In this document: piece by piece, positions 35,837 to 51,901 of the stretch
Position numbering within the stretch: position 1 is the stretch's first letter
Layout: the number at the start of each line of letters is the position of its first letter
From: Pseudomonadota bacterium
GTDB taxonomy: Bacteria; Pseudomonadota; Alphaproteobacteria; Acetobacterales; Acetobacteraceae
Direction of reading: 5' to 3'
NCBI GenBank assembly: GCA_019351895.1
Contig: JABBOH010000029.1
Span: forward strand, 1 to 60,092
DNA: 60,092 nt
The notes under the pieces: generated by a model
Told to the model about the DNA's origin: nothing
The model's database searches: none
What the model saw: the letters and a program-made list of their open reading frames with translations, nothing else
Translations under genes and position numbers: made by a program

Positions 35837-37305
35837 GAGCCGGTTTCCCCGTCTGATTCGGAATCGCCCGGATCGCTCAGGCCATAGCGCCGGAGCTTCA
35901 CGTACAGGCTCTGGCGGCTGAGCCCCAGCATCTCGGCGGCCGAAGCGCGGTTGTTGCCGGTCAGTTCCAGCGCCGACTCGATGCAGAGGCGCTCGATCAC
36001 GTCGATCGCGTCGCGCACCAACTCCTTCATCGAGACGCGGCCGATGAGTTCCGTCAGCTGCTCGATCGAGCGGGGCAGGGGTCGCGTGCGCTCGGGCCGC
36101 GCGCTGATGCGGCGGCCGACATCGCGGATCACGAAACCGAAGCACTGCTGGCCATCGAGAACGACCGCATTGGCCGAAACCTCGACCTCGCTGATCTGCC
36201 CGACCTCGCCGCGGATGACGGTTGCGAAGAGCCGGACCATGCCGCGCTGCTTGAGGTTGGCAAGCAGAACATCGGCATCGATACCGGACTGGCCGAGCCA
36301 GCTGTCGAGCTGCTTGCCCCGCGCGCGGGCAGCGTTTGGCAGCTGCGCCATGGCGAGGAAGGCGGCGTTCGCGGTCAGGACCTGGCCGTCCTGCGTCGTC
36401 ACCAGGAAGCCGTCCGGCGACTGCTCGAGCGCTGTCAGCAGCCGGTCGTTCACGTCCGCCGCGGGTGCGGCAGCCTTGCTCGATGGCGTGGCCGCGAGGC
36501 GCAGCACCAGAACCGGCGCCTTTTCCTCGATCAGCATGGTGACGCTCAGCGCCATCGGCTCATCCTTGGCCGCGCCGTCCTGCGTCAGCTCCGGACTGAG
36601 CCGGACGGTCATGGTCTGCGGGCCGGAGGTGTGGCGCATGCCCGAGAGCAGCCTCAGCACCCCGCCCCGGTCATCCGCATGGATGAGGTCGGCGAAGGGA
36701 ATGCCGAGCGACCGGCGCCCCTGCTCGATCAGCTTGAGGGCCGCAGGGTTCGCTTCGGCGATGCGAAGGCTCTGCGCGTCCAGCACCATCAACGGCTCCG
36801 GGGCCGTCTGGAACAGGCCGCGATACCGGGCCTGGGCCTGCCGCAGCGTCGTATAGTCCCGCTCCAGCGCCTCCTGCGCGTCCATCAGACGCTGCTGCAG
36901 AGTAGCGAGGCGCCGGAGGTCGCGGCCGAAGGCGACGATGGAGCCGTCCTTGTTGGCACGGACCGCGGCGTATTCGATGGCGATGTCGGGACCGTTGGCG
37001 GAGGGCGGATGGTTAAGGTGACGCAGCTGGGGTTCGGCGTCCTGCAAGGCGCCTTCGAGCAGCGCCTCGGCCTTGGGGCGGCTTTCGACGGTCACGGTAT
37101 CGGTCCAGCGCCGTCCCGCCCAGGATCCGGCATCCTCAACCGCGTTCTCGAGCTCGGTCGTTCTGAACGCGCAATCCTGGACGATGCCGTCGTGGCTGAT
37201 GATGAGCGCCACGTCCGCGGCAGCGGCTACAACGCGCGAGGCGTCATCGGCATCGAGCGCGCCTAGTGAGCCATTATCCCGGGAAAACCATCTGCTAGCC
37301 CTCAT
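35833..37305 (-). CDS. ppsR: PpsR/CrtJ transcriptional repressor of photosynthesis genes
   Basis: 490 residues from ATG 37305; GTG 37368 upstream overlaps aerR and would add 21 residues without obvious homology. PAS domains precede a C-terminal Fis-type helix-turn-helix, ELTGNNRASAAEMLGLSRQSLYVKLRRYGL. The conserved linker Q-helix YxxLRxAQARYRGLFQTAPEP separates PAS domains. A Cys in MKELVRDAIDVIERLCIES (HTH region) matches the redox Cys of CrtJ; another lies in QQCFGFVIRD. It represses bch, crt and puc genes in oxygen. Candidate binding sites lie at 17648, 19735 and 38345. Confidence 0.94.
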   Translation of the reverse strand: MRASRWFSRDNGSLGALDADDASRVVAAAADVALIISHDGIVQDCAFRTTELENAVEDAGSWAGRRWTDTVTVESRPKAEALLEGALQDAEPQLRHLNHPPSANGPDIAIEYAAVRANKDGSIVAFGRDLRRLATLQQRLMDAQEALERDYTTLRQAQARYRGLFQTAPEPLMVLDAQSLRIAEANPAALKLIEQGRRSLGIPFADLIHADDRGGVLRLLSGMRHTSGPQTMTVRLSPELTQDGAAKDEPMALSVTMLIEEKAPVLVLRLAATPSSKAAAPAADVNDRLLTALEQSPDGFLVTTQDGQVLTANAAFLAMAQLPNAARARGKQLDSWLGQSGIDADVLLANLKQRGMVRLFATVIRGEVGQISEVEVSANAVVLDGQQCFGFVIRDVGRRISARPERTRPLPRSIEQLTELIGRVSMKELVRDAIDVIERLCIESALELTGNNRASAAEMLGLSRQSLYVKLRRYGLSDPGDSESDGETGS

Positions 37306-37354
37306 CGCGGAATTCTTGCGTTGGCCCTGCGCGGGCGCGGTTTGATTGGATAGG

Positions 37355-38317
37355 TTATCGTATGGCACTTGATGGAGACACCTCTGGGCGCCGGAGCTGG
37401 TTCAGCAGCTCCTCTGCACGCACGGTAGCCTCTGCGGCGCTGGCGGCCGTGCCGTCCGCACCGAGGCTTTCGACAAGCGAAGGTGTCGCCAGGATGAGCG
37501 CCCCGCCGACCATGATGACCACGTTCTTGTTGTGGGATGCCTGCCTGACCGCTTTGATGCACTGGTCGGCGCGGCTGACGACGACGTCCGTCGGTATCGA
37601 GAAGCCCACGACATCGTAATCGATGGCAGACACTAGGCTCGCTACGTCGTCGGTGCCGGCTACTTGACGGGTCGATACCTGCCATCCTGCGCTATCAAAA
37701 CAATTGGCAAGTATAGTCTTGGCGAGACTATGTTGCTCTCCCTCTAAAGTCAACAAGAGGAAGGTCCTGGGCGGAGCGCCTGGGGCAACCGTTCTCCGGC
37801 GCGTCATCGGTGCGATATCGTGCACCATCCGCTGCAGGTGAAACATGCCAAGCGTGACCTCAGCGAAACTCGCCCGGTCATCTTCCCAGAGCGTTCCGAG
37901 ATGGCGGGCCGCGTCGGCAATGAGTTCGAGGCAGCTCGCCTCGGCGGCCTCACCCTGTTCAAGCAGGCGTGCGACCACAAGCGCCACTGCAGCCTCGGGT
38001 TCGGGTCCCATGACGCTCGCTGCCAATGCAGTTGCGTCCGCAATGCTATGGGCCGGCGCGGAGGAGGGTGTAGGTGTCGGGCCGGCTGCGGGCGGTTCGC
38101 CTACTCCGGCGGCGGCGCGCGCCCGGTATGCTGCAAGCAGCCGCGGAATTATGTCGGTTTCAACCACCCGCTCGATCGCAGCCTGGCGCCGCAGGGGCGA
38201 GCGTTCATTCTTTAGGATCGTCGTCATGCTGCGGCAGGGCTGAGGCGCATCAAGGGTGAAACCGCCCTGCTCACTTCTGATTGAGCCCGATGCTCCCTGC
38301 TGACTCAGACCGGACAT
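37355..38317 (-). CDS. aerR: PpaA/AerR-type B12-binding photosynthesis regulator
   Basis: 320 residues from ATG 38317, which has a purine-rich GGGGCTAGGG upstream; the alternative Met at 38227 would give 290 residues. In Rhodobacter capsulatus, AerR is a cobalamin-binding antirepressor of CrtJ that exists in long and short forms. The methionine-synthase-like cap has FAEVTLGMFHLQRMVHDIAP, with the His expected as cobalamin ligand. The Rossmann-like part includes LLTLEGEQHSLAK, DYDVVGFSIPTDVV and VVIMVGGALILA. It lies directly before ppsR, as in other PGCs, so the two are co-expressed. Confidence 0.9.
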   Translation of the reverse strand: MSGLSQQGASGSIRSEQGGFTLDAPQPCRSMTTILKNERSPLRRQAAIERVVETDIIPRLLAAYRARAAAGVGEPPAAGPTPTPSSAPAHSIADATALAASVMGPEPEAAVALVVARLLEQGEAAEASCLELIADAARHLGTLWEDDRASFAEVTLGMFHLQRMVHDIAPMTRRRTVAPGAPPRTFLLLTLEGEQHSLAKTILANCFDSAGWQVSTRQVAGTDDVASLVSAIDYDVVGFSIPTDVVVSRADQCIKAVRQASHNKNVVIMVGGALILATPSLVESLGADGTAASAAEATVRAEELLNQLRRPEVSPSSAIR

Positions 38318-38630
38318 CCCTAGCCCCCTCTAGACGTTAATATGTGTGCCGATCAGTCTACCGACTGTCAATCGGTATTTACGTCCACAATGCTTGACAG
38401 TCAGGCCGGCTGAGTCTTAGCCTCCTGATAGAAGGCGACGCGCCGGGATGCGGTTTCGAAATGGACAGTCCCCCGGCGCCGAACCCTTCGGACCCGCACT
38501 AAGTGCGGGAAAGCCGTCGGGAGTGGCCATGAACATGAGCTTGAGCGATCTTCTCAACACCTTCGACTGCTCCCCCTGGCCCGCCACAACCGGCCGATGC
38601 GCTCCAGTGGCTCATACTGCTGTGACAGGC
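38318..38630. promoter_or_regulatory. divergent aerR/bchF control region with PpsR-like sites
   Basis: 313 bases with no convincing gene. Near-matches to TGT-N12-ACA, each one base off, are TGT-N12-ACc 38345-38362, TGT-N12-ACg 38366-38383 and cGT-N12-ACA 38382-38399. They are crowded rather than spaced by 8. TTGACA elements face both ways: 38394-38399 toward bchF and its reverse complement at 38366-38371 toward aerR. No good -10 is visible. The frame of bchF is open upstream to 38448 but lacks homology, so about 230 bases may be an untranslated leader of the bchF superoperon. Confidence 0.5.
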
Positions 38631-40366
<1,736 letters not shown>

Positions 40367-40370
40367 GGCG

Positions 40371-41886
40371 ATGCAGCTCACCCTCTGGACCTACGAGGGG
40401 CCACCGCATGTGGGAGCGATGCGGATCGCGACCGCGATGACCGGCGTGCATTACGTGCTGCATGCGCCGCAGGGCGACACCTACGCCGACCTTCTCTTCA
40501 CGATGATCGAGCGGCGGGATCGCCGGCCGCCGGTGACCTACACCACCTTTCAGGCCCGCGATCTTGGCGGCGACACCGCAGAACTGTTCAAGACCGCCGC
40601 CCGCGACGCGGTCGAGCGCTTCCGCCCTGAGGTGCTGCTGGTCGGGGCCTCCTGCACCGGGGAACTCATTCAGGACAACCCCGAAGGCCTGACGCGGGGA
40701 CTGGATGTGCCGGTCATCGCACTCGACCTGCCTTCCTATCAGCGTAAGGAAAACTGGGGCGCGTCGGAGACTTTCTACCAACTGGTGCGACGCTTCGCCG
40801 CCGGTCGCCCGCTGCCGCGCGAGGGGCGGCAGCCCTGCTGCAACATTCTCGGCCCGACCGCGCTCGGCTTCCGCCACCGCGACGATGTGCGCGAGATCGA
40901 GTCCCTCCTCGGGCGTTTGGGTGTCGCGGTCAACGTTGTCGCTCCCCTCAGCGCGAGCCCCGCCGATCTGGCGCGGCTCGGAGAGGCCGATTTCAACATC
41001 GTGCTCTATCCGGAAATCGCCGATACCGCGGCGCAGTATCTGCAGAAGCAGTTCGGCCAGCCGCGGGTGAAGACAGTGCCGATCGGGGTTGCCGCCACGC
41101 GGGAGTTCGTGGCCGAGGTTGCCGCTCTGGCTGGTCTGTCGGCAGCCGAATGTGAGCGCAACAGCAATCTGCCCTGGTATTCTCGCTCGGTCGACGCGAA
41201 CTATCTCACCGGCAAGAGAGTCTTTATTTTCGGCGATGCGACGCATGCCATCGCCGCCGCGCGCGTGGCGGTCAAGGAGCTGGGGTTCGAACTCGTCGGA
41301 CTCGGCACCTACAGCCGGGAATACGCGCGGGATGTGCGTCAGGCAGCGGCGAGCTACGGCCTCGAGGCGCTGATCAGCGACGACTATCTTGATGTCGAGG
41401 CGCGCATCGCGGCGACTGAGCCCGAACTTGTGCTCGGCACGCAGATGGAGCGGCATATCTGCAAGCGGCTCGGCATTCCTTGCGCGGTCATCTCCGCACC
41501 CGTGCACGTGCAGGATTTCCCGGCGCGGTTTTCGCCGCAAATGGGGTTTGAAGGCGCCAACGTTCTCTTCGACAGCTGGGTCCATCCGCTGATGATGGGT
41601 CTCGAGGAGCATCTGCTCGCGATGTTCCGCGAGGATAGCGAGTTCGCGGAGGGTGCGGCGCCCTCGCATCTCGGCGTCGGAGCGATGCCTCTCACCGAGG
41701 AAGCACCCGCGGGCGCCGATGTTCTGGTCGTGGAAGACGCCCAGTGGGACGCCGAGGCCGAGAAACAGCTGAAGCGCATTCCGATCTTCGTGCGAGGCAA
41801 GGCGCGCCGCAATACCGAGGCTTTCGCCCGCGAACGCGGCTTGGCCAGCATCAGTCTCCAAACTCTCTACGACGCGAGGGCGCATT

Positions 41887-41897
<11 letters not shown>
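40371..41897 (+). CDS. bchB: light-independent protochlorophyllide reductase subunit B
   Basis: 508 residues from ATG 40371. BchB is the NifK-like partner that supplies the Asp ligand of the NB cluster: [20 protein letters not shown] opens the protein and [15 protein letters not shown] carries a cluster Cys. [19 protein letters not shown] and [14 protein letters not shown] follow. The C-terminal helix segment after residue 440 ([20 protein letters not shown]) is the family's conserved tail. It overlaps bchH by 11 bases. Confidence 0.97.
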
Positions 41898-46390
<4,493 letters not shown>

Positions 46391-46391
<1 letters not shown>

Positions 46392-47089
46392 TGATGAACC
46401 TCACCTACGAGCGTCGGCGCGGCGAGATCGAGACCTACTTCGATCGCACCGCCGCGACCGCCTGGGCGCGCCTCACCTCAGACGCGCCGCTCAGCCGCAT
46501 CCGTGCCACGGTGCGCGAGGGGCGGGACCGGATGCGGACGACGCTGCTCGATTGGCTGCCGGCCGATCTCACCGGCCGCCGCTTGCTTGACGCCGGTTGC
46601 GGCACGGGCGCGCTCGCGGTCGAGGCCGCCCGCCGTGGGGCCGAGGTGGTGGCGGTCGATCTCGCCGGCACGCTGCTCGATCTCGCGCGGACACGGATCC
46701 CCGCGGACGTGGCCAAGCGTGTGTCCTTTGTCCCGGGCGACATGCTCGACCCGTCCTTCGGCGCCTTCGACCATGTCGTTGCCATGGACTCGCTGATCCA
46801 CTATCCGGCGCGCGAGATGGTCGAGGCCATGACAGCGCTCGCGGCACGCACGACGACCAGCCTGCTGGTGACGTTCGCGCCCCGCACGCCGGCGCTCTCG
46901 GTGATGCACGCGATGGGCCGGCTGTTCCCGCGCGGCGACCGCGCGCCCTCCATCGAGCCGATCGGCGAGGCGTCGTTATTCCGCCGGCTGGAAGATTCTT
47001 TGGGCGGTCAGGGTTGGTCCCGGCTCCGCACGCGGCGGATCGAGAGCGGCTTCTACAAATCTCAGGCACTCGAAATGGTGCGCCGATGA
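46391..47089 (+). CDS. bchM: Mg-protoporphyrin IX methyltransferase
   Basis: 232 residues from ATG 46391 (TGATG junction with bchL); GTG 46388 is an alternative. BchM methylates the C13 propionate using SAM. The start MMNLTYERRRGEIETYFDRT is family-typical, and SAM motif I is LLDAGCGTGALAVEAARRG near residue 62. Further motifs are VDLAGTLLDLAR, DSLIHYP and the C-terminal ESGFYKSQALEMVRR. It acts right after Mg chelatase and before AcsF. It overlaps lhaA by 4 bases. Confidence 0.95.
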
Positions 47090-48522
47090 GTGCAACCACC
47101 CGCGCCGCGCGGTTCTGGAACCGATTCGGGATCGAGTATCTCCCGCTTGCGGAGGCGGTCTCGCACGAATTGCCGCTGAAGCGCCTGCTGCGGCTCGCGC
47201 TATTTCAGGTATCCGTCGGCATGGCGGTGGCGCTCGTCGTCGGCACGCTCAACCGGGTGATGATCGTGGAACTCGGCGTCTCGGCGCGTCTCGTCGCGGT
47301 CATGGTCGCCCTGCCGCTGGTTTTCGCACCCGCGCGCGCCCTGATCGGCTTCCGGTCGGATAATCACCGCTCGCTTCTCGGCTGGAGGCGCACGCCGTTT
47401 CTCTGGTTCGGCACCATGCTGCAGTTTGGCGGGCTGGCCATGATGCCCTTCGCCCTATTGCTGCTTTCCGGCGCCGGCGGCGGTCATAGCGCGCCATGGG
47501 CCGGATCCTTTGCCGCGTCCGTGGCGTTTCTGCTCACCGGCGCGGGTCTGCACACGACCCAGACGGTCGGCCTGGCGCTCGCCACCGACATCGCGCCCGA
47601 GCGTTCGCGGCCTCAGGTCGTGACCGTGCTCTGTGCCATGCTGCTGGTGGGCATCCTCGTGAGCGCCGTGCTGTTCGGCATCCTGCTCTCGCATTTCACC
47701 GTCATGAAGCTGATCCAGGTCATCCAGGGCGCGGCTCTCGTGACCGTCATTCTGAACGGCGTGGCGCTCTGGAAGCAGGAGCCGCGGGCCCCTCTCGGCA
47801 CCGTCTACGATGCCGAGCCTTCCTTCGCGTCGTCGCTGGCCGCCATCACGAGCGAACCGCAGGCGCGCCGGCGGCTGACCGCCGTCGGTCTCGGCACGAT
47901 CGCATTCAGCCTGCAGGACGTGCTGCTGGAGCCTTACGGTGGTCAGGTGCTCGGCCTCCCGGTCGGCGAGACGACGGCGCTGACGGCACTTCTGGCGGTC
48001 GGCGGCCTTGTGGGCTTCGCGCTCGGCGGCCTGTTGCTCGGCCGCGGCACCGACCAGCACCGCGTCGCGGGCTACGGCGCGCTCGCCGGTCTCTTCGCCT
48101 TCACCTGCGTCATCTTTTCGGCGCCCATGCAATGCGCGCCACTTTTCGCGGTCGGCACGGCGCTGATCGGGTTCGGCGCGGCGCTGTTCCTCATCGGCAC
48201 GCTGTCGAGCGCCGTCGATGTCAGCGGGAAGTCCCGCGTCGGTTTGAGGCTCGGTTCCTGGGGCGCGGTGCAGGCCTCGGCCGCGGGCGCGGCCATCGCG
48301 ATCGGCGGCGTGCTGCATGATGCGGTGGCGCATCTGGCAACGAGTGGCGCTCTCGGCGTCTCGCTCGCCGATCGCGCCACGGGCTACGAGGCTGTCTACG
48401 CCTTGGAGATGATACTCCTTTTTGCCACGCTTATCGTTCTTGGGCCGCTGGTGCGGTTCTCACGCACCGAAGCCAATCCTGCATCATTCAAAAATCCTTC
48501 AAGGAAGGAGCACCTCGCATGA
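47086..48522 (+). CDS. lhaA: LH1 assembly protein LhaA (PucC/BCD family)
   Basis: 478 residues with about 12 membrane helices, a PucC-type major facilitator relative that helps insert BChl or antenna peptides during LH1 assembly. Conserved features are LRLALFQVSVGMAVALVVGTLNRVMI (quoted in part), APARALIGFRSDNHRSLLGWRRTPF, AGLHTTQTVGLALATDI and IAFSLQDVLLEPYGGQVLG. It lies between bchM and puhA, the standard position of lhaA (orf428/bch2), which separates it from pucC. Confidence 0.93.
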   Translation: MSATTRAARFWNRFGIEYLPLAEAVSHELPLKRLLRLALFQVSVGMAVALVVGTLNRVMIVELGVSARLVAVMVALPLVFAPARALIGFRSDNHRSLLGWRRTPFLWFGTMLQFGGLAMMPFALLLLSGAGGGHSAPWAGSFAASVAFLLTGAGLHTTQTVGLALATDIAPERSRPQVVTVLCAMLLVGILVSAVLFGILLSHFTVMKLIQVIQGAALVTVILNGVALWKQEPRAPLGTVYDAEPSFASSLAAITSEPQARRRLTAVGLGTIAFSLQDVLLEPYGGQVLGLPVGETTALTALLAVGGLVGFALGGLLLGRGTDQHRVAGYGALAGLFAFTCVIFSAPMQCAPLFAVGTALIGFGAALFLIGTLSSAVDVSGKSRVGLRLGSWGAVQASAAGAAIAIGGVLHDAVAHLATSGALGVSLADRATGYEAVYALEMILLFATLIVLGPLVRFSRTEANPASFKNPSRKEHLA

Positions 48523-49307
48523 GGACCGGCGGCCTCGGCCAATACATCGACGTGGCGCAGATGACGCTCTATGCGTTCTGGGCGTTCTTCGCGGGCCTCG
48601 TCTTCTACCTGCGGCGGGAGGATAAGCGCGAAGGCTATCCGCTCGTCTCGGAGATGATCGGCGAGAGCGACAAGGCGGTGACCGAGGGGTTCCCCTTGCT
48701 CCCCAGGCCGAAGATGTTCCGCCTCTACCACGGCGGCGTGTCTTATGCGCCGCGGCCGGAGACGCCGACGATCCCGAACGGCGCCGTATCCGCTGGCCTT
48801 TTCCCCGGCGCGCCGCTCGATCCCACCGGCAACCCGCTCGTGGACGGCATCGGCCCCGCCGCTTACGCCCATCGGCTGGATGAGCCCGATCTCACCATCG
48901 ACGGCAAATACAAGATCGTGCCGCTGCGCGAAGGCCGCGAATACTACCTTCATCCGGCCTCGCCCGATCCGCGCGGCTGGCGTGTCGTCGCCGCCGACCG
49001 GCTGAGCCCTGGCGTAATCTCGGACATCTGGCTCGACGAGATCGAGGAAGCGGTGCGCTACCTCGAGATCACGCTCACCCTCCCGGGCTTCGAGGGTCAG
49101 CATGTTCTGATCCCGCACAGCTTCGTGCGCTTTCGCAAGAACATGCGGGAGGTCTCCGTGACCGCGATCCTCTCCTATCAGTTCGCCGATGCGCCGCGCA
49201 CGCGCAGCCTGGAATACGTAACGCGCTTCGAGGAGGACAAGCTCGTGGGATATTTCGGAGGCGGCCAATTGCTCGCGACCTACGAGCGTTCGAGGCCACT
49301 GCTATGA
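48519..49307 (+). CDS. puhA: photosynthetic reaction centre H subunit
   Basis: 262 residues. One N-terminal membrane helix (VAQMTLYAFWAFFAGLVFYLRRED, quoted in part) is followed by a cytoplasmic PRC-barrel domain that caps the L/M core and controls proton entry to QB. Typical segments are KREGYPLVSEM, PLLPRPKMFRLYHGG and GVISDIWLDEIEEAVRYLE. It overlaps both neighbours by 4 bases. Confidence 0.97.
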   Translation: MRTGGLGQYIDVAQMTLYAFWAFFAGLVFYLRREDKREGYPLVSEMIGESDKAVTEGFPLLPRPKMFRLYHGGVSYAPRPETPTIPNGAVSAGLFPGAPLDPTGNPLVDGIGPAAYAHRLDEPDLTIDGKYKIVPLREGREYYLHPASPDPRGWRVVAADRLSPGVISDIWLDEIEEAVRYLEITLTLPGFEGQHVLIPHSFVRFRKNMREVSVTAILSYQFADAPRTRSLEYVTRFEEDKLVGYFGGGQLLATYERSRPLL

Positions 49308-49993
49308 GCGCGCCCCTGCGCGTCATCCGCGCGGACGGCAACAGCCGTGCGCCGCGTGGTCTGCCAGCGCCTCTGCCGAAGGGCGAAGCTCTGCTGTGGC
49401 AGGGCGGCCCGAGCTGGACGCATGTCGCCTTTCGCGTGCTGCATGTGCGCAAGCTCATGATCTACTTCGCCATCCTCGCCATGATCGCCCTCGTGCGGTC
49501 GATCATGGTCGAGACCCAGCAGATGTGGTGGTCGCTCTTCGCGCTGATCTTCCTCGGGATGGTCGCGCTCACCATGCTCTGCGTGTTCGCCTATTTCGTT
49601 GCTAAAACGACCGTCTACACGATCACCGAGAAGCGGGTGGTGCTGCGCATCGGCGTTGCCATCGGCATGAGCCTCAACCTCCCCTTCAAGATGATCGAGT
49701 CCGCGGACCTGCGGCTGTTCGCCGATGGCAGCGGCGACATTCCGCTGCTCCTCACAGGGGAGACGCGCGTCGGCTACATCACGCTTTGGCCGCATGCCCG
49801 GCCGTGGAAGACGCGGCGGGTGCAGCCCATGCTGCGTTCTGTGCCCGATGCCGCGCGCGTGGCGCAGCTTCTGGCCCGTGCGCTGGCGGCCCATTCGGGG
49901 CAGGCCGTCGCTACCTTCGACACTGCGCCGAGCGCCGCCGCGCAGCCAGCAGGCGCGCATGTTCCGGCCTCCGCCGCGATGACGGGAGATTGA
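49304..49993 (+). CDS. puhB: photosynthetic complex assembly protein PuhB
   Basis: 229 residues with two to three membrane helices (ILAMIALVRSIMV, LFALIFLGMVALTMLCVFAYFV) and a PH-like domain beginning TTVYTITEKRVVLRIGVAIG. PuhB aids reaction-centre assembly and binds LhaA-type partners in Rhodobacter capsulatus. The last 35 residues are an Ala/Pro-rich tail of low complexity. It lies directly after puhA, the usual order. Confidence 0.92.
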   Translation: MSAPLRVIRADGNSRAPRGLPAPLPKGEALLWQGGPSWTHVAFRVLHVRKLMIYFAILAMIALVRSIMVETQQMWWSLFALIFLGMVALTMLCVFAYFVAKTTVYTITEKRVVLRIGVAIGMSLNLPFKMIESADLRLFADGSGDIPLLLTGETRVGYITLWPHARPWKTRRVQPMLRSVPDAARVAQLLARALAAHSGQAVATFDTAPSAAAQPAGAHVPASAAMTGD

Positions 49994-49997
49994 ACCC

Positions 49998-50522
49998 ATG
50001 AGCGCGACATCCGGTCGGGACCCAGCGGTCCCCACCATCCCGCATTACAAGCTGCCCTGGAGCAAATCCTTCACGGCGCCCGCCGGCTCGCCCGGACATC
50101 GCAGGCTGGCCTGGCCACCCGTGATCGCGGCGCTAGCCGTCGCGACCGTGGGCGTGGTGATCATGCTCCCCGGCAAACCGCTGCCGACGGGCGCCCCCAT
50201 TGCCGAACGCAGCTTCCGCATCGACCAGCAACCGGGCGGCGTCATCTCGATGCTCGATGCCAAGACCGGTGCGCCGCTTCTCACTCTGGAGAAGGACGGC
50301 GACGGCTTCATGCGCGGTGTGCTGCACAGCATCGCCCTGCAGCGTGCAACGATGCACATCAGCCAGGAGACGCCGCTGGAACTGGCCGCGACCGCCGGCG
50401 GGCGGCTGCTCCTGTCCGATCCGCCAACGCGCACCAAGATCGACCTCGAGGCCTTCGGCTCGGCCAACGAGGCGGCGTTCGCCCGGCTGCTGCCGGGTCC
50501 GGTCAAGGAGGCGTTCCGATGA
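49998..50522 (+). CDS. puhC: photosynthetic complex assembly protein PuhC
   Basis: 174 residues. One membrane helix near residues 37-55 (WPPVIAALAVATVGVVIML) and a periplasmic domain with FRIDQQPGGVISMLDAKTG and TLEKDGDGFMRGVLHSIALQR. This is the PuhC family (complex assembly protein 1), needed for normal RC-LH1 levels. It starts 4 bases after puhB and overlaps the next ORF by 4. Confidence 0.88.
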   Translation: MSATSGRDPAVPTIPHYKLPWSKSFTAPAGSPGHRRLAWPPVIAALAVATVGVVIMLPGKPLPTGAPIAERSFRIDQQPGGVISMLDAKTGAPLLTLEKDGDGFMRGVLHSIALQRATMHISQETPLELAATAGGRLLLSDPPTRTKIDLEAFGSANEAAFARLLPGPVKEAFR

Positions 50523-50809
50523 TCGGTCGCGGCCGGACGGTAGAAGCGCGCTGCATCCTCGACCTTGAGCAGACGCCCTTCAGCTTTCACGCGTATGCGA
50601 TCCCCCTCGATATCGAAATTCAGCCGGGGGACGAGGTTCTGCTGCACGATGCGCCGGCCGGCATCGGCTTCAATCAGCAGATCGTGCGCGAATGCCGCAT
50701 CACCGTGCGCCGTGCCGGTCCCCTGCGCCGAGCCTGGACGCGCGCCACCGAGTTTTTTGCTCTGACGGATCTGTACGAAGTCGGCTTCGACGCGGAGAAC
50801 GCAAAATGA
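50519..50809 (+). CDS. conserved small PGC protein between puhC and acsF, function unknown
   Basis: 96 residues, soluble by sequence, with a beta-rich pattern ([33 protein letters not shown]) and a C-terminal [13 protein letters not shown] small ORF in this place is common in alphaproteobacterial PGCs, but I cannot name a function. Overlaps of 4 bases with both puhC and acsF make it a certain part of the array. A role near AcsF or in complex assembly is inferred only from position. Confidence 0.75.
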   Translation: MIGRGRTVEARCILDLEQTPFSFHAYAIPLDIEIQPGDEVLLHDAPAGIGFNQQIVRECRITVRRAGPLRRAWTRATEFFALTDLYEVGFDAENAK

Positions 50810-51876
50810 GCACGCTGATGGCCGAAAAGGCCAAGAACGTGAATGAAACGACGCAGTCGGCCATTGAGAACACGGTGCTGAGCCCGCGTTTCTACACGAC
50901 CGATTTCGCCTATATGGACAGGCTCAACGTCGATCTTGTCCGGCGTGAGTGGGACGGGTTGATCGCCGAGTTGAAGAGCGATCCCAACCGCAATCACTTC
51001 ATCCGCGACGAGCGCTTCGACGCCGATTTCTCGAATATGGAACCCGAGCTGAAGCGAGAGTTTCTCGACTTCCTGGTAAGCTCCGTCACGGCGGAATTCT
51101 CGGGCTGCGTTCTCTATGCCGAGATCAAGAAGCGGATCACCAATCCCGATGTGCGCGAACTCTTCAGCGTGATGGCACGTGATGAGGCGCGGCATGCCGG
51201 CTTCATCAACGACAGCCTGAAGGATTTCGGCGTCGGGGTGGATCTGAGCTTTCTGACCAAGACGAAGAAATACCATTACTTCAAGCCGAAGTTCATCTTC
51301 TATGCGACCTACCTCTCCGAGAAGATCGGCTACGCCCGCTACATCACGATCTATCGCCAGCTGGAGCGGCATCCCGAGCATCAGATCCACCCCATCTTCC
51401 AATGGTTCGAGAACTGGTGCGGCGACGAATTCCGTCACGGCGAGGCCTTCGCCCTGCTGATGCGCGCCGACCCGAAACTGCTTTCGGGCGTCAACAAGCT
51501 TTGGATCCGCTTTTTTCTCTTGGCCGTGTTCGCCACGATGTATGTGCGCGATCACGCGAGACCGGTTTTCCACAAGGCGCTTGGCCTCGATCCCACGGAG
51601 TACGATTTCACGGTCTTCCGCATCACGCAGGAGATCGCGCGGCAGACTTTCCCCGTGACGCTCGACATCGACGATCCGCGCTTCCGCGCGGGGCTGGAGC
51701 GGCTGCGTATTCTTGGACTCAAGATGCAGGCGGCGAAGCGACAGGGGACCGTGCTGGGCCGCGTCCGCCGTCTGGCGCTGATGGCTCAGGCGGCAGCGAC
51801 CTTTGCCCGGCTTTTCCTGTTGCCCGCCAAGCACGAGAAAATGCCGGCCGAGGTGCGCATGGCACCGGCCTGGTAG
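50806..51876 (+). CDS. acsF: aerobic Mg-protoporphyrin IX monomethyl ester (oxidative) cyclase
   Basis: 356 residues from ATG 50806. AcsF is the membrane-associated diiron enzyme that forms the isocyclic ring E with O2. The diiron motifs are [10 protein letters not shown] near residue 126 and [10 protein letters not shown] near residue 207, plus the Glu in [19 protein letters not shown]. The start [17 protein letters not shown] is typical. No bchE (anaerobic cyclase) is in the window, so within this cluster BChl synthesis needs some oxygen. It is 25 bases before the puhE-cobW fusion. Confidence 0.97.
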   Translation: MSTLMAEKAKNVNETTQSAIENTVLSPRFYTTDFAYMDRLNVDLVRREWDGLIAELKSDPNRNHFIRDERFDADFSNMEPELKREFLDFLVSSVTAEFSGCVLYAEIKKRITNPDVRELFSVMARDEARHAGFINDSLKDFGVGVDLSFLTKTKKYHYFKPKFIFYATYLSEKIGYARYITIYRQLERHPEHQIHPIFQWFENWCGDEFRHGEAFALLMRADPKLLSGVNKLWIRFFLLAVFATMYVRDHARPVFHKALGLDPTEYDFTVFRITQEIARQTFPVTLDIDDPRFRAGLERLRILGLKMQAAKRQGTVLGRVRRLALMAQAAATFARLFLLPAKHEKMPAEVRMAPAW

Positions 51877-51901
51877 CGCTGAGTTCGTAGGAGAGAGACG
51901 A

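Noticed and set aside
38448-38630. bchF starting at 38448 or 38529
   Set aside because: BchF proteins start at the MxYTPEQR block, which falls at 38631; the upstream residues look non-coding.
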